From an uncultured Rikenellaceae bacterium (GTDB lineage: Bacteria > Bacteroidota > Bacteroidia > Bacteroidales > Rikenellaceae): 64,000 nucleotides of DNA. This document shows, piece after piece, positions 35,701 to 43,854 of the stretch. The position numbers and the translations under genes are program-made. How positions within the stretch are numbered: the first letter of the stretch is position 1; every line of letters starts with the position of its first letter. The stretch is from NCBI GenBank assembly GCA_944325305.1, contig CALUZO010000010.1, positions 1 to 64,000 on the forward strand. Direction: 5' to 3'. Under the pieces are notes generated by a model that was not told where the DNA came from, did no database searches, and worked only from the letters and a program-made list of their open reading frames with translations.

Positions 35701-35946
35701 ACCATCCTCGGTATGGTGCCGCTGGCAATCGGAACAGGCGAAGGTTCTGAAATATGGCAACCTATGGGTATAGCGATCATCGGCGGTCTGACCTTCTCGA
35801 CATTCCTTACACTCTTGCTCGTGCCATGCCTCTACTCGGTATTCGTGGGATCAGGGCTGAAAAAAGAGAAAAAAGCCATCAATAAAAAACGTAAGGAGGA
35901 AAAACGCAAGCGTAATGAATTTCAGGAGGCAAAAGCCCTGAAATAA
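32770..35946 (+). CDS. RND efflux permease (AcrB/HAE1 family)
   Basis: A 1058-residue proton-driven pump. The N-terminus MKLYETAVRKPISTILIFIG and the long periplasmic loops are typical of HAE1. TM4 carries the coupling Asp pair (LSIAIGMVVDDAIVVLENI) and TM10 the coupling Lys (GAIMLVGIVVKNGIVMVDY). NTETNITRVLEDN-like pore segments are clear. The C-terminal tail is lysine-rich (KKEKKAINKKRKEEKRK), unusual and perhaps a membrane-interface stretch. It is the core of the TetR-controlled pump; substrates are unknown. Confidence 0.95.
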   Translation: MKLYETAVRKPISTILIFIGVLIIGGFSLRNLAIDMYPDMDIPYLSVITTYTGANATDIETNITRVLEDNLNTVDNLKKLTSTSSDEMSMITLQMEWGADLDQAANDIRDVIGRISSALPDEADDPILFKFSSSMMPVMVLSATADESYAGLYKLLDDKMVNVLNRIDGVGSVSLFGEPVREIQVNVDPVKLEAYNLTVEQIGQIIANENSNIPSGTLEIGNNQFNVKADGEFNSSDDLKDIVISNYNGRTIMLEDVAEIKDTIEKMTIDERINGKRGVRVLIQKQSGANSVAIVKDVTAELENIKETLPNDVKIDVVMDSSESIVDSINSLEETVMFAFLFVIIVVLFFLGRWRATFIICLTIPISLITAFIYLYGTGSTLNIISLSSLSIAIGMVVDDAIVVLENITKHIERGSTPREAAIYATNEVWLAVIATTLVVVAVFLPLTMVSGMAGIMFRELGWIVTIVICVSTLAAITLTPMLSSLMLKAETKHQYKGLGIIFKPIDKFLDKLDEGYAKLLAWTVRHRLLVICSTFVLFFASLGVFMAGFIPIEFMPTSDTSIITMNVQLQQNLNVDYTVKTARKIDSIINVKYPEIYLLSTSTGESSNSQSRMLSSDAASYAINYTMRLVKPHERERSMFLISDLLRQDLDQIPEVRQYTVTPGGNRGGSVGGISTISLKVFGQDLNQTNDVALYLKDKISQLSTTRDVQLSRDDMRPEYNIVFDREKLALYGLNSTTVATAIRNRLNGLTASLYREDGDEYDIIVRYAEPFRTSFEDIENITVYGSEGQPIKVKDVATITEEFAPPIIERENRQRQVSVEISLGDGVALGTAVQEINDKVLADYQIPDGVYLEMGGSVEDQQDSFSDLTTLLVLIILLVYIVMATQFESLLMPFIIMLTIVPAFTGVIVALWATNTPLSLIALLGAIMLVGIVVKNGIVMVDYTNLLRERGSAINQAVIASGKSRLRPVLMTSLTTILGMVPLAIGTGEGSEIWQPMGIAIIGGLTFSTFLTLLLVPCLYSVFVGSGLKKEKKAINKKRKEEKRKRNEFQEAKALK

Positions 35947-35967
35947 TAACAAGCAATAAGCAAAACA

Positions 35968-36261
35968 ATGAAAGCAATATTCATATCATACAACAAGGCA
36001 CTCAGCGAGCGTGTAATGGAAACGCTCGACCGTCTCCATGCAAGGGGTTTTACCAGATGGGAGGACATACAAGGACGCGGGAGTTTCGACGGCGAACCTC
36101 ATTATGGCAACCATGCATGGCCATCGGTCAATGTAGCTGTGCTGACTATAGTCGCCGACAATAAAGTCAAACCCATACTCGACGAACTGAGGTATATCGA
36201 CCACCAGGCCCCTCAGCACGGACTTCGCGCATTTGTATGGGATATAACCGAAAAAATGTAA
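35968..36261 (+). CDS. PG0541-family transporter-associated protein
   Basis: A 97-residue cytoplasmic protein (MKAIFISYNKALSERVMETL, then VAVLTIVADNKVKPILDEL). It matches the small PG0541 family found directly after RND pumps in Bacteroidota; its fold is PII-like. It may bind a signal molecule and tune the pump, as PII-like proteins do for other transporters, but that is inference. It is the last gene of the efflux operon, 21 bases after the pump gene, and is followed by two strong hairpins. Confidence 0.85.
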   Translation: MKAIFISYNKALSERVMETLDRLHARGFTRWEDIQGRGSFDGEPHYGNHAWPSVNVAVLTIVADNKVKPILDELRYIDHQAPQHGLRAFVWDITEKM

Positions 36262-36279
36262 ATCATCACGAATTGCTTG

Positions 36280-36321
36280 AAAGTCAAGGGCTTCCTCCTG
36301 ATGGAGGAAGCCCTTGACTTT
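36280..36321. terminator. First terminator between the efflux operon and fabG
   Basis: A 19-bp perfect stem (36280-36298 with 36303-36321, core AAGGGCTTCCTCC) with a TGAT loop. Confidence 0.85.
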
Positions 36322-36360
36322 AGCATGCCACAAGATGAATATCCGCAAAAAACGCAAAAC

Positions 36361-36406
36361 GAATAAAATAAAAAGCAGACCTTCAGGTCTGCTTTTTATT
36401 TTATTC
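36361..36406. terminator. Second terminator between the efflux operon and fabG
   Basis: A 21-bp perfect stem (36361-36381 with 36386-36406) with a TTCA loop; the GC core AGCAGACC is flanked by A and T tracts on both sides, so it works in both directions. Confidence 0.9.
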
Positions 36407-36439
36407 TGTCCTGACAACAGTAATTTCTTACTGTTATAA

Positions 36440-37186
36440 TCAGGTATTCATTGCACCATCTACCTGAATCACCTGCCCGCTGACATACGATGACAAATCG
36501 CTGGCCAGGAAGAGACAAACGTTGGCGACATCTTCTGGAGTCCCTCCCCTGCGGAGCGGAATACGTTGATTCCATGCATCCTTTATTTCCTGAGAAAGCA
36601 CGTTGGTCATTTCCGTAATTATAAAGCCCGGAGCGACCGCATTAGCCCTGATGTTTCGCGGACCTAGTTCCTGGGCCACTGATTTGGCCAGACCGATCAA
36701 CCCTGCTTTGGATGCGGAATAGTTTGCCTGATTGGCATTCCCGTGAACACCTACAACAGAAGACATGTTGATAATGCTGCCGCTTTTCTGCTTGAACATG
36801 ATGGGCTGCACGGCATGTATGAAATTGAACGCCGATTTGAGATTGATATTTATAACCATATCCCATTGCTCTTCGGTCATGCGCTTGATTGCACCATCGC
36901 GAGTGATTCCGGCATTGTTCACCAATACGTCTATGCGTCCGAACTCTTCCAGTATCTGACCGACCACTTTGGCCGTGTCTTCAAAATTGGCTGCGTTCGA
37001 GGCATATCCCTTGCATTTTACACCCATGGCCTTTATCTCATTCTCGGTAGCCTTTGCGTTGTCGTCTATCGAGAGGTCGGTGAATGCGATATCCGCGCCT
37101 TCCGATGCGAACTTCAGCGCAATCGCCTTACCGATACCACGAGCGGCTCCTGTTACGATCGCAACTTTTCCTTCGAGTAGTTTCAT
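36440..37186 (-). CDS. fabG: 3-oxoacyl-[acyl-carrier-protein] reductase
   Basis: A 248-residue short-chain dehydrogenase read from ATG 37186 (MKLLEGKVAIVTGAARGIGK); upstream codons are open but non-family. NADPH-binding TGAARGIGK is at residues 12-20, NNAGITRDG near 90, and the catalytic Ser-Tyr-Lys set shows as INMSSVVG (Ser) and YSASKAGLIG. The NAGITRDGAIKRM stretch is typical of FabG and not of other SDRs. It reduces beta-ketoacyl-ACP in fatty acid synthesis. The promoter TACCTTTG at 37216-37223 confirms the start. Confidence 0.92.
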   Translation of the reverse strand: MKLLEGKVAIVTGAARGIGKAIALKFASEGADIAFTDLSIDDNAKATENEIKAMGVKCKGYASNAANFEDTAKVVGQILEEFGRIDVLVNNAGITRDGAIKRMTEEQWDMVININLKSAFNFIHAVQPIMFKQKSGSIINMSSVVGVHGNANQANYSASKAGLIGLAKSVAQELGPRNIRANAVAPGFIITEMTNVLSQEIKDAWNQRIPLRRGGTPEDVANVCLFLASDLSSYVSGQVIQVDGAMNT

Positions 37187-37215
37187 TAAGTTGTGTTTTA
37201 AATTTATACTAGCAC

Positions 37216-37247
37216 AAAGGTAATAAAATTTAGCACTTATACGCAAT
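37216..37247 (-). promoter_or_regulatory. Promoter of fabG
   Basis: On the minus strand TACCTTTG (37216-37223) with a TTG at 37245-37247, gap 21, 30 bases before the fabG start. Confidence 0.6.
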
Positions 37248-37272
37248 TGACAGCATTAAGTTATGATTTAAG

Positions 37273-38823
37273 CTATCGGTTTTTTCCACGGTCACGCACC
37301 ACGACATTGCGGAACATGTAGCGATTGTCGCTGACACTGTAGGGCATTCCGCTCTTCACGACCATGTTTTTCACGACAACCTCTTTGGCGATTACATAAG
37401 GATATTTCTCCTTGTAGGAATCGCTTGTATAGGCCTTATTGAACGTTGCGAATATGCGTGGGCCCTTGTATCCGCTTTTATGATCGGCGTCATCGATAAC
37501 GAGGCCGTCTATTGTTATTTTCTCCGGCATGTAGCATGTATATCCGAAATTGTGTTGTCCGCTGTAGCTTCCCGAAACGAGCACTGCGACGGCGCCGTTA
37601 CGGGGAATGTACTCGCAGTTGCGTATTACGATTTCGCCTTCCCAGGTACTTCCGTAGTCACTGCGAAGGTTTATGAAGTTCGTACTGCAAACCTTGCTAT
37701 TCTCTATCAGGAACCTGCCGCTGCCTATGAGGTTGATGCCCTGGTGCCCGAGTATCGAATTCTTTATGGTAGCGTTCGCCACTCCCATATGGGCGTCGAA
37801 ACGCGAAAACTCTACGTTGTCGAATGTTATGTTTTTGGAGTAGTTCGAAGCGAATATTCCCCATTTTCTTGTGTCGTGAATGTCGTTTATCTGTTTGCAG
37901 TTCCTGAATGTCACATTGACGGCATGGTCAACCGATATGTCGTACGACCCCATCGAAACCGGAGCATTGGCACTGCCTATTGTGCGGTATGTTTTATGGC
38001 CCGAGAATTGGCTGTTTTGCACCAATACCTCCGTACAGCGCGACACGAGTATGAATCCGCGGTATGGCGAGCCGTGATCGCCTTCTCCCGTGATTTCGTG
38101 CCGGACGCCATCGACGACAACATTAGAACGGCTTATCTTGATACCGCGAGAGTAATACGTATACTTCGATTCGTCCCGGTTGGCTATCGTAGTGAAATGG
38201 CCTCCCTTTACAGCCAAAGTTTTATTGTCGATCGGATAGGCTACCAAAGATGAGATATTGTCGAAATTCCACAATATGGGGGTATCCCTCTCTACCCTAC
38301 CATTTTTATTCACGACGAACACGTCGCTTTGAGAGGCTCCGTTGTTACGGTTCAACCCTTCGCGTATGTAGCGTTTTGTCTCTCTGTCCGTTGCCTCCAA
38401 CAAGCAGGCGTATGGCAGTGACAGGTCTATCTTTTTCTGATCCTTCTCGAGTGTTTTCACATCCGTTATCTTTATGGATGGCAACATCGAGACTATATCG
38501 AAAACATATTTTCCCCTGTTTTCGACCTTCCTGTCGTCGATTATGAAACGGGCATCGCCCCAATCGGTATCTGTTCCAATGGGTATCGTCTTGTCGGCAC
38601 CACCTATATAATAGGTCGCACCGTCATCCGCTTTTACAGGCAGACTTGCATTGTTTGCAGCCTCGTGAGCTCTCGCGATGGCATCGAAATCGTCTGTCAC
38701 ACCATCTCCGACAGCCCCGAATTGACTGTAACGTATGCAGTCGACATCATCGGCATTAAGCGGAGTAAAACCGGCACAGAAAAAAACCGACAGAAGCAGA
38801 AGGTAATACCATTTCAAATACAT
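37273..38823 (-). CDS. Secreted right-handed beta-helix protein (pectate-lyase-3 superfamily)
   Basis: A 516-residue protein with a signal peptide (MYLKWYYLLLLSVFFCAGFT). The GAVGDGVTDDFDAIARA motif near 35-50 is the entry signature of pectate_lyase_3/glycosyl-hydrolase-28-type beta helices. Short repeated strands follow (VVVDGVRHEITG, VTFRNCKQIND, ITFDNVEFSRF, FLIENSKVCS, IVIRNCEYI), one rung each. No catalytic Asp triad of a true polygalacturonase is obvious, so it may be a lyase, an epimerase or a structural protein. It stands next to fabG by chance; no SusC/D neighbours. Export to periplasm or surface is likely. Confidence 0.75.
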   Translation of the reverse strand: MYLKWYYLLLLSVFFCAGFTPLNADDVDCIRYSQFGAVGDGVTDDFDAIARAHEAANNASLPVKADDGATYYIGGADKTIPIGTDTDWGDARFIIDDRKVENRGKYVFDIVSMLPSIKITDVKTLEKDQKKIDLSLPYACLLEATDRETKRYIREGLNRNNGASQSDVFVVNKNGRVERDTPILWNFDNISSLVAYPIDNKTLAVKGGHFTTIANRDESKYTYYSRGIKISRSNVVVDGVRHEITGEGDHGSPYRGFILVSRCTEVLVQNSQFSGHKTYRTIGSANAPVSMGSYDISVDHAVNVTFRNCKQINDIHDTRKWGIFASNYSKNITFDNVEFSRFDAHMGVANATIKNSILGHQGINLIGSGRFLIENSKVCSTNFINLRSDYGSTWEGEIVIRNCEYIPRNGAVAVLVSGSYSGQHNFGYTCYMPEKITIDGLVIDDADHKSGYKGPRIFATFNKAYTSDSYKEKYPYVIAKEVVVKNMVVKSGMPYSVSDNRYMFRNVVVRDRGKNR

Positions 38824-39062
38824 AGCCTTGTGTGTTTGAGGTGATGTTGGACAAGAGGGGAAGACGCTCTCCTATTCCAAAGGTATTAAATATTTACAAA
38901 AATCGGACTCGTTCAGAAAAAAACGGATGTTGCTTAGGGCACGCAACACGCTGTTTAGAAGTGCACTTCAAGTCCAAAGCTGCAAAAGACAGACACACGG
39001 CACGATCCTCCACAAATAATGCAAAAGTACCGCCCTGCAATTCTCCTCCGTAATGCCGGCTA

Positions 39063-39533
39063 TCAATACATCACCTTATCGGCTTTTGCCTTCCACATAG
39101 CGAATGCAGACGAGGCATCGTTATTCGACACATGCTCAGCCGGAATGCTTCTTTGGGCAGGCATCAACGCAATCTGATCATATATGAACGCATCGTCGAA
39201 TCCCGCCTCGGCAGCATCCTGTCTGGTATTGGCATAATATATCCTGCTGATCCCGGCCCAGTAAGCCGCACTCAGGCACATGGGACAAGGTTCGCACGAA
39301 GTGTAAAGCTCGCATCCTGTCAATCTGAAATTTCCCGCCACCCTACATGCTTCGCGTATCGCACAGATCTCTGCATGTGCGGTAGGATCGTTATGCAGAG
39401 TCACAGAATTGGTTCCGCGAGCCACAATCTTTCCATCTTTAACTATTACTGCTCCAAACGGCCCCCCTCCAGCCTCCACACTCTTTCTGGACAACTCGAT
39501 GGCCTCACGCATAAACATTTCCTCAATCGACAT
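39063..39533 (-). CDS. guaD: Guanine deaminase (cytidine-deaminase fold)
   Basis: A 156-residue enzyme with zinc motifs HAEICAI (His and catalytic Glu) and EPCPMCLSA (two Cys). The stretch DAAEAGFDDAFIYDQI and the C-terminal AMWKAKADKVMY match the B. subtilis guanine deaminase, not TadA, which lacks that tail. It converts guanine to xanthine in purine recycling. It follows the amidophosphoribosyltransferase gene by 24 bases, so the two purine genes are probably one operon. Confidence 0.85.
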   Translation of the reverse strand: MSIEEMFMREAIELSRKSVEAGGGPFGAVIVKDGKIVARGTNSVTLHNDPTAHAEICAIREACRVAGNFRLTGCELYTSCEPCPMCLSAAYWAGISRIYYANTRQDAAEAGFDDAFIYDQIALMPAQRSIPAEHVSNNDASSAFAMWKAKADKVMY

Positions 39534-39557
39534 AGAATTGTATCTATTATTACATTA

Positions 39558-41426
39558 TCACCTTCTATCCGACCCCTCATAATAATTCGCAAACGCCCTG
39601 CAAACCAGTTTATTACCTCCCGGCGTCGGATAATCACCCGAAAAATACCAATCCCCGTTGTGCACCAGACATGCCTGATGAAGGCCTTCAATACTTTGAT
39701 ATACCACTTTCACTTCACAGGAACAGTCGTCCGGCGATACCATCATTGCTATTTTTTCCGATATCTGTTCGTAAGTAAATGGTGCATAAATATCTTTAAC
39801 ATAATTCCGCACCTTTTCTTTCGGTAGATTTTCAGCGGCCTTGCACTTGCGGTACACCTCGTCGATTATACTTTCTCGACCGGTCTCCCGCAACAGCTCG
39901 ATAGCCGCATTGAAGGCAATGAACTCCGACATTCGCGACATATCGATCCCGTAATAGTCAGGATATCGAACCTGAGGCGACGAAGAGACTACTACTATCC
40001 GGCGTGGGTTTAAACGGCTAAGTATCTTCACGATACTCCGCTTCAGGGTAGTACCGCGCACGATGCTGTCGTCGATGACTACGATCGAGTCGACACCTGG
40101 CGTTATGGTTCCGTAGGTTATGTCGTAAACGTGAGCGGCAAGGTCATTGCGGTTGCTGTCCTCAGCGATAAAAGTACGCAACTTGATATCCTTGACTGCC
40201 AGTTTTTCGGTGCGTATATGGTGGTTAAGTATCTCATTCAGTTTATCTTTCGATGGATTGCGCAAAGCTGCAATGGCTGTGGCTTTCTGATCGTTATGAT
40301 AACTCCTTAGCCCCTCCATCATCCCGTAATACGCCACCTCCGCGGTATTGGGGATAAACGAGAAAACCGTGTGATCTATATCGTAATTTACAGACTCGAG
40401 AATAGGCTTTGCAAGCAGTCTGCCTAGCATTTTACGTTCGCGATAGATATCCCTGTCGCTACCACGAGAGAAATATATCCGCTCGAACGAACACGGATGT
40501 GGCCCTTCGACAGGCAATATCTGAGTGAGGCGGGTTCTCCCGTCACGCTTTATTATAAGAGCTTCGCCTGCACCGAGTTCTTTCACGCTTTCGGTATCGA
40601 CATTCATGACTGTCTGAATCACGGCTCTTTCCGAGGCCACCACAACGATTTCATCATCCATATAGTAATGCGCCGGACGGATTCCCCACCTGTCTCGGAA
40701 AGCAAAGCTATCGCCGCTCCCTGTCGTTCCGATTATTACGTAACCTCCGTCCCATGTCTGCGACGCATCGCGTATGATACGCTCGAGATCAAGCGACTCT
40801 TCGATACGTTCGTTCATCTCTTCTCCCGAGAGGCCCAGTTTCTCGAAATCATCATACAAATGCTGAACATGCTCGTCGAGCATCGCGCCCATCTGTTCGA
40901 GTATGATAAATGTATCGGCATTATGTCTTGGGTGCTGGCCCGAAGCAACGATCTCCTCGAAAACTTCCTGTACGTTGGTAAGATTGAAGTTCCCGGCAAG
41001 ACAAAGATTGCGGCTTTTCCAGTTGTTGCGCCGGAGAAAGGGGTGGACATATGATATGCCGGAACGCCCAGTGGTACTGTAACGCAGATGTCCGAGATAA
41101 AGTTCTCCGATAAATGGTCGGTTCTCTTCGGTGACACCTTCTGAAGCACTCTCTGCGATCTGGTTATGGACATCCGAGAATACCTCGCCAATGGCTCCGC
41201 TGCCCATTGCACGGCTGCGGAATATATACTCCTCTCCCGGACTCGAATCGAGTTTCACGCATGCTATACCGGCGCCTTCCTGTCCCCGGTTATGCTGCTT
41301 CTCCATTAAAAGATAAAGATTATTAAGCCCGTAAGCCGCCGTGCCGTATTTTTCCTTATACCAATCCAGCGGTTTGAGCAGGCGGATCATGGCAATGCCG
41401 CACTCATGCTTAAGCTGTTCGCTCAT
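39558..41426 (-). CDS. purF: Amidophosphoribosyltransferase, long Bacteroidota type
   Basis: A 622-residue enzyme; glutamine amidotransferase domain at about 9-300 with the nucleophile Cys9 (KHECGIAMIRLL) and RGQEGAGIACV. An 8-residue leader must be cut off to free Cys9, as in B. subtilis PurF. The phosphoribosyl domain has the PRPP loop VIDDSIVRGTTL (about 455-470). It is about 120 residues longer than the common PurF, the usual form in Bacteroidota. It makes phosphoribosylamine, the first step of purine synthesis. Bacteroidota often have a second, shorter PurF elsewhere. Confidence 0.85.
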   Translation of the reverse strand: MSEQLKHECGIAMIRLLKPLDWYKEKYGTAAYGLNNLYLLMEKQHNRGQEGAGIACVKLDSSPGEEYIFRSRAMGSGAIGEVFSDVHNQIAESASEGVTEENRPFIGELYLGHLRYSTTGRSGISYVHPFLRRNNWKSRNLCLAGNFNLTNVQEVFEEIVASGQHPRHNADTFIILEQMGAMLDEHVQHLYDDFEKLGLSGEEMNERIEESLDLERIIRDASQTWDGGYVIIGTTGSGDSFAFRDRWGIRPAHYYMDDEIVVVASERAVIQTVMNVDTESVKELGAGEALIIKRDGRTRLTQILPVEGPHPCSFERIYFSRGSDRDIYRERKMLGRLLAKPILESVNYDIDHTVFSFIPNTAEVAYYGMMEGLRSYHNDQKATAIAALRNPSKDKLNEILNHHIRTEKLAVKDIKLRTFIAEDSNRNDLAAHVYDITYGTITPGVDSIVVIDDSIVRGTTLKRSIVKILSRLNPRRIVVVSSSPQVRYPDYYGIDMSRMSEFIAFNAAIELLRETGRESIIDEVYRKCKAAENLPKEKVRNYVKDIYAPFTYEQISEKIAMMVSPDDCSCEVKVVYQSIEGLHQACLVHNGDWYFSGDYPTPGGNKLVCRAFANYYEGSDRR

Positions 41427-41549
41427 TTCAGAAATATATTAGACCGGGAGGGATCCAGTTACAAAGATACAAAAATTTAGACTATCCGTTCCACACATAT
41501 ATCCATACTTAACGTATTCATTATTATTCCGAGACATTACAAATACCTT

Positions 41550-41599
41550 GCTGAATAGTTTGGGTCATCCTGCCGGCAGGATGACCCAAACTATTCAGC
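41550..41599. terminator. Very long perfect hairpin after glmS
   Basis: A 23-bp perfect stem (41550-41572 with 41577-41599) with a CCGG loop, or a 25-bp loop-free palindrome, lies 20 bases after the glmS stop. There is no T tract on either side. Confidence 0.8.
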
Positions 41600-41619
41600 G
41601 ATCTCCAAAAAACATGTCT

Positions 41620-43464
41620 CTATTCAACGGTAACCGACTTGGCCAGGTTTCGGGGTTGGTCCACATCGCGCCCCTTATTAACGGCAATATAGTATGCGAA
41701 CAATTGCAAGGGCACGGATACCACTATAGGCATAAGACACTCGGGTGCCTCGGGAACCGTTATGCAATAGTCGGCAATATCCTTAACCTGGGTATCATTC
41801 TCCGAAACCACCGCAATGACACGGCCGTTACGGGCTTTTATCTCCTGTATATTGCTGACAGTCTTGTCATAAATATTATTGGCAGTAGCGATAACCACCA
41901 CCGGCATTTCGGAATCTATAAGGGCTATGGGTCCGTGTTTCATTTCGGCAGCCGGATATCCTTCCGCATGGATATAAGATATCTCCTTGAGTTTCAATGC
42001 CCCTTCCATGGCAGCCGGGTAGTTGTAACCCCTGCCGAGGTAAATGAAATTATGGGCATAGGTAAATATCTTGGAGAGGTCCTTTATTTGTTTGTCGAGT
42101 TCCAGCGCCGAAGCCACAAGTCGCGGAAGCGCCAACAGTCCCTGCGCGACTTCAGTAAATTCTGGCTGCGAGATGCAGCCTTTTTCCTTGGCAAGGGTCA
42201 GAGCAATCATAGTCATGACCGTAACCTGTCCCGTGAATGCCTTCGTAGAAGCCACGCCGATTTCCGGACCCACATGAATATAGGCGCCCGAATCGGTCGC
42301 CCGGGCTATGGACGACCCGACCACATTACATATGCCGAAAATAAATGCACCATGCTGTTTGGCCACCTCGACAGCGGCCAGAGTATCGGCTGTCTCACCC
42401 GACTGCGATACTGCAATAACCACATCATCAGGATAAATGATCGGATTGCGATACCTGAATTCCGAAGCGTATTCCACCTCTACCGGGATCCTGCACATAT
42501 CTTCGATAATATGCTCGCCTATCAATGCCGCATGCCACGATGTACCGCATGCGACAAAAATTATACGGCGCGCATTAAGAAACTTATCCTTATTCGCCAA
42601 AACTCCCGACAACACAACGTTGCTTCCGTCGGCAGCTACCCTTCCTCGTATGCAATCGACAATGGTTTTGGGTTGCTCGTGAATCTCCTTGAGCATAAAA
42701 TGGGGATAGCCGCCCTTTTCCAATTGGCTGATGCTCATTTCGAGTTTTTCGATGCCGATTCTCGTCTCGACATTGTCAAGATTCACGACTTTAAGGGGTT
42801 TGCTGCGATTGATCAGAGCCATCTCCCCATCGTTGATATACACCACCTGATCGGTGTATTCTATTATCGGGGTTGCATCCGAAGCAAGGAAAAACTCACC
42901 GTCGCCCATGCCGACTACAAGCGGGCTGCTTTTCCTTGCGGCTATTATCTCGTCATAGTTGCCCTTCTCGACAACGGCGATGGCATAAGCACCCACTACC
43001 CTTTTGAGAGCCGACTGCACCGCTTCGAACAACGAACAGTTAGTGGTCGATTTGATATATTCTATCAGTTGCACCAGCACCTCTGTATCGGTACAACTCT
43101 GGAAGGTATAACCATTCTCGACAAGAGCCTCTTTAAGCACAGCATAATTCTCGATTATACCATTGTGTATCAGAGCTATACTCCTGGATTCGGAATAATG
43201 TGGGTGTGCATTCACATCATTCGGCTCTCCATGTGTCGCCCATCGCGTATGAGCTATACCCGCAGTTCCCGAAACATCTTTATCTTGGGTAAATTTTTCA
43301 AGATCGAAGACCTTCCCTCTGCATTTATATATATTGAGATCTCCCTGCGGATTCACTATGGCAATACCCGCACTGTCGTATCCGCGATACTCCAAACGAT
43401 GGAGACCTTTAATCAGAATAGGATAAGCGTCACGCTTACCTACGTATCCTACAATTCCGCACAT
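41620..43464 (-). CDS. glmS: Glutamine-fructose-6-phosphate aminotransferase
   Basis: A 614-residue enzyme that makes glucosamine-6-phosphate, the entry to peptidoglycan and LPS sugars. The N-terminus MCGIVGYVGKRDA carries the nucleophile Cys, followed by HRLEYRGYDSAGIAI and GIAHTRWATHGEPN. Two SIS domains follow (about 290-600) with VEVEYASEFRYRNPII, AVSQSGETADTLAAV and PLQLFAYYIAVNKGRDVDQPRNLAKSVTVE ending, split here as the standard C-terminus. It stands alone between two long hairpins. I saw no glmS ribozyme upstream, as expected outside Firmicutes. Confidence 0.96.
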   Translation of the reverse strand: MCGIVGYVGKRDAYPILIKGLHRLEYRGYDSAGIAIVNPQGDLNIYKCRGKVFDLEKFTQDKDVSGTAGIAHTRWATHGEPNDVNAHPHYSESRSIALIHNGIIENYAVLKEALVENGYTFQSCTDTEVLVQLIEYIKSTTNCSLFEAVQSALKRVVGAYAIAVVEKGNYDEIIAARKSSPLVVGMGDGEFFLASDATPIIEYTDQVVYINDGEMALINRSKPLKVVNLDNVETRIGIEKLEMSISQLEKGGYPHFMLKEIHEQPKTIVDCIRGRVAADGSNVVLSGVLANKDKFLNARRIIFVACGTSWHAALIGEHIIEDMCRIPVEVEYASEFRYRNPIIYPDDVVIAVSQSGETADTLAAVEVAKQHGAFIFGICNVVGSSIARATDSGAYIHVGPEIGVASTKAFTGQVTVMTMIALTLAKEKGCISQPEFTEVAQGLLALPRLVASALELDKQIKDLSKIFTYAHNFIYLGRGYNYPAAMEGALKLKEISYIHAEGYPAAEMKHGPIALIDSEMPVVVIATANNIYDKTVSNIQEIKARNGRVIAVVSENDTQVKDIADYCITVPEAPECLMPIVVSVPLQLFAYYIAVNKGRDVDQPRNLAKSVTVE

Positions 43465-43676
43465 TAATAGTCAAGTAATTCATATTAATATATACATAGA
43501 AATTCAGAAGCAATCTCGAAAGGGGTCGCTCACAAAAATTGCCATACTGCAACATCTATATATTTTTCAAATATATGAATTTTGTAACAAACAAAGACAA
43601 CATAATCGAAGAATAACGTAAAGCTCATATTATTTTGTATGATTTCATTCAATTTTGAAAAATATTTATCAAATGT

Positions 43677-43752
43677 TTTGAGATTCTCATTTTTAACATA
43701 TATTTGCAACGTAGAAGAATATATTTGTTTTTTGTAATATTTATTACTTTTG
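43677..43752 (+). promoter_or_regulatory. Promoter region with three -7 boxes upstream of the giant gene
   Basis: TATATTTG at 43699-43706 has a TTTG at 43677-43680 (gap 18). Further TAnnTTTG boxes lie at 43720-43727 and 43745-43752, with weaker -33 partners. The leader to ATG 43855 would be about 95-145 bases. Confidence 0.5.
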
Positions 43753-43854
43753 CGCATTAGCCGTACAACAAATCATAACGTACGGGCAATGCGTTAATTT
43801 AAAGCGATTTAAAAACCGGTCCGCACATCACGAAGGGCCGAAAACGATAGAAAG

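Noticed and set aside
41548..43467. Long plus-strand open frame (639 codons) opposite glmS
   Set aside because: It is the antisense shadow of glmS, whose protein is fully conserved; the plus-strand translation is His/Arg-rich and has no family features.
43530..43757. 75-codon minus-strand frame upstream of the giant gene
   Set aside because: Very AT-rich, overlaps three promoter boxes on the other strand and has no recognisable sequence.
41427..43854. glmS ribozyme or other riboswitch near glmS
   Set aside because: The upstream region is AT-rich with promoter-like boxes for the next gene; no ribozyme core was seen, and such ribozymes are not expected in Bacteroidota.
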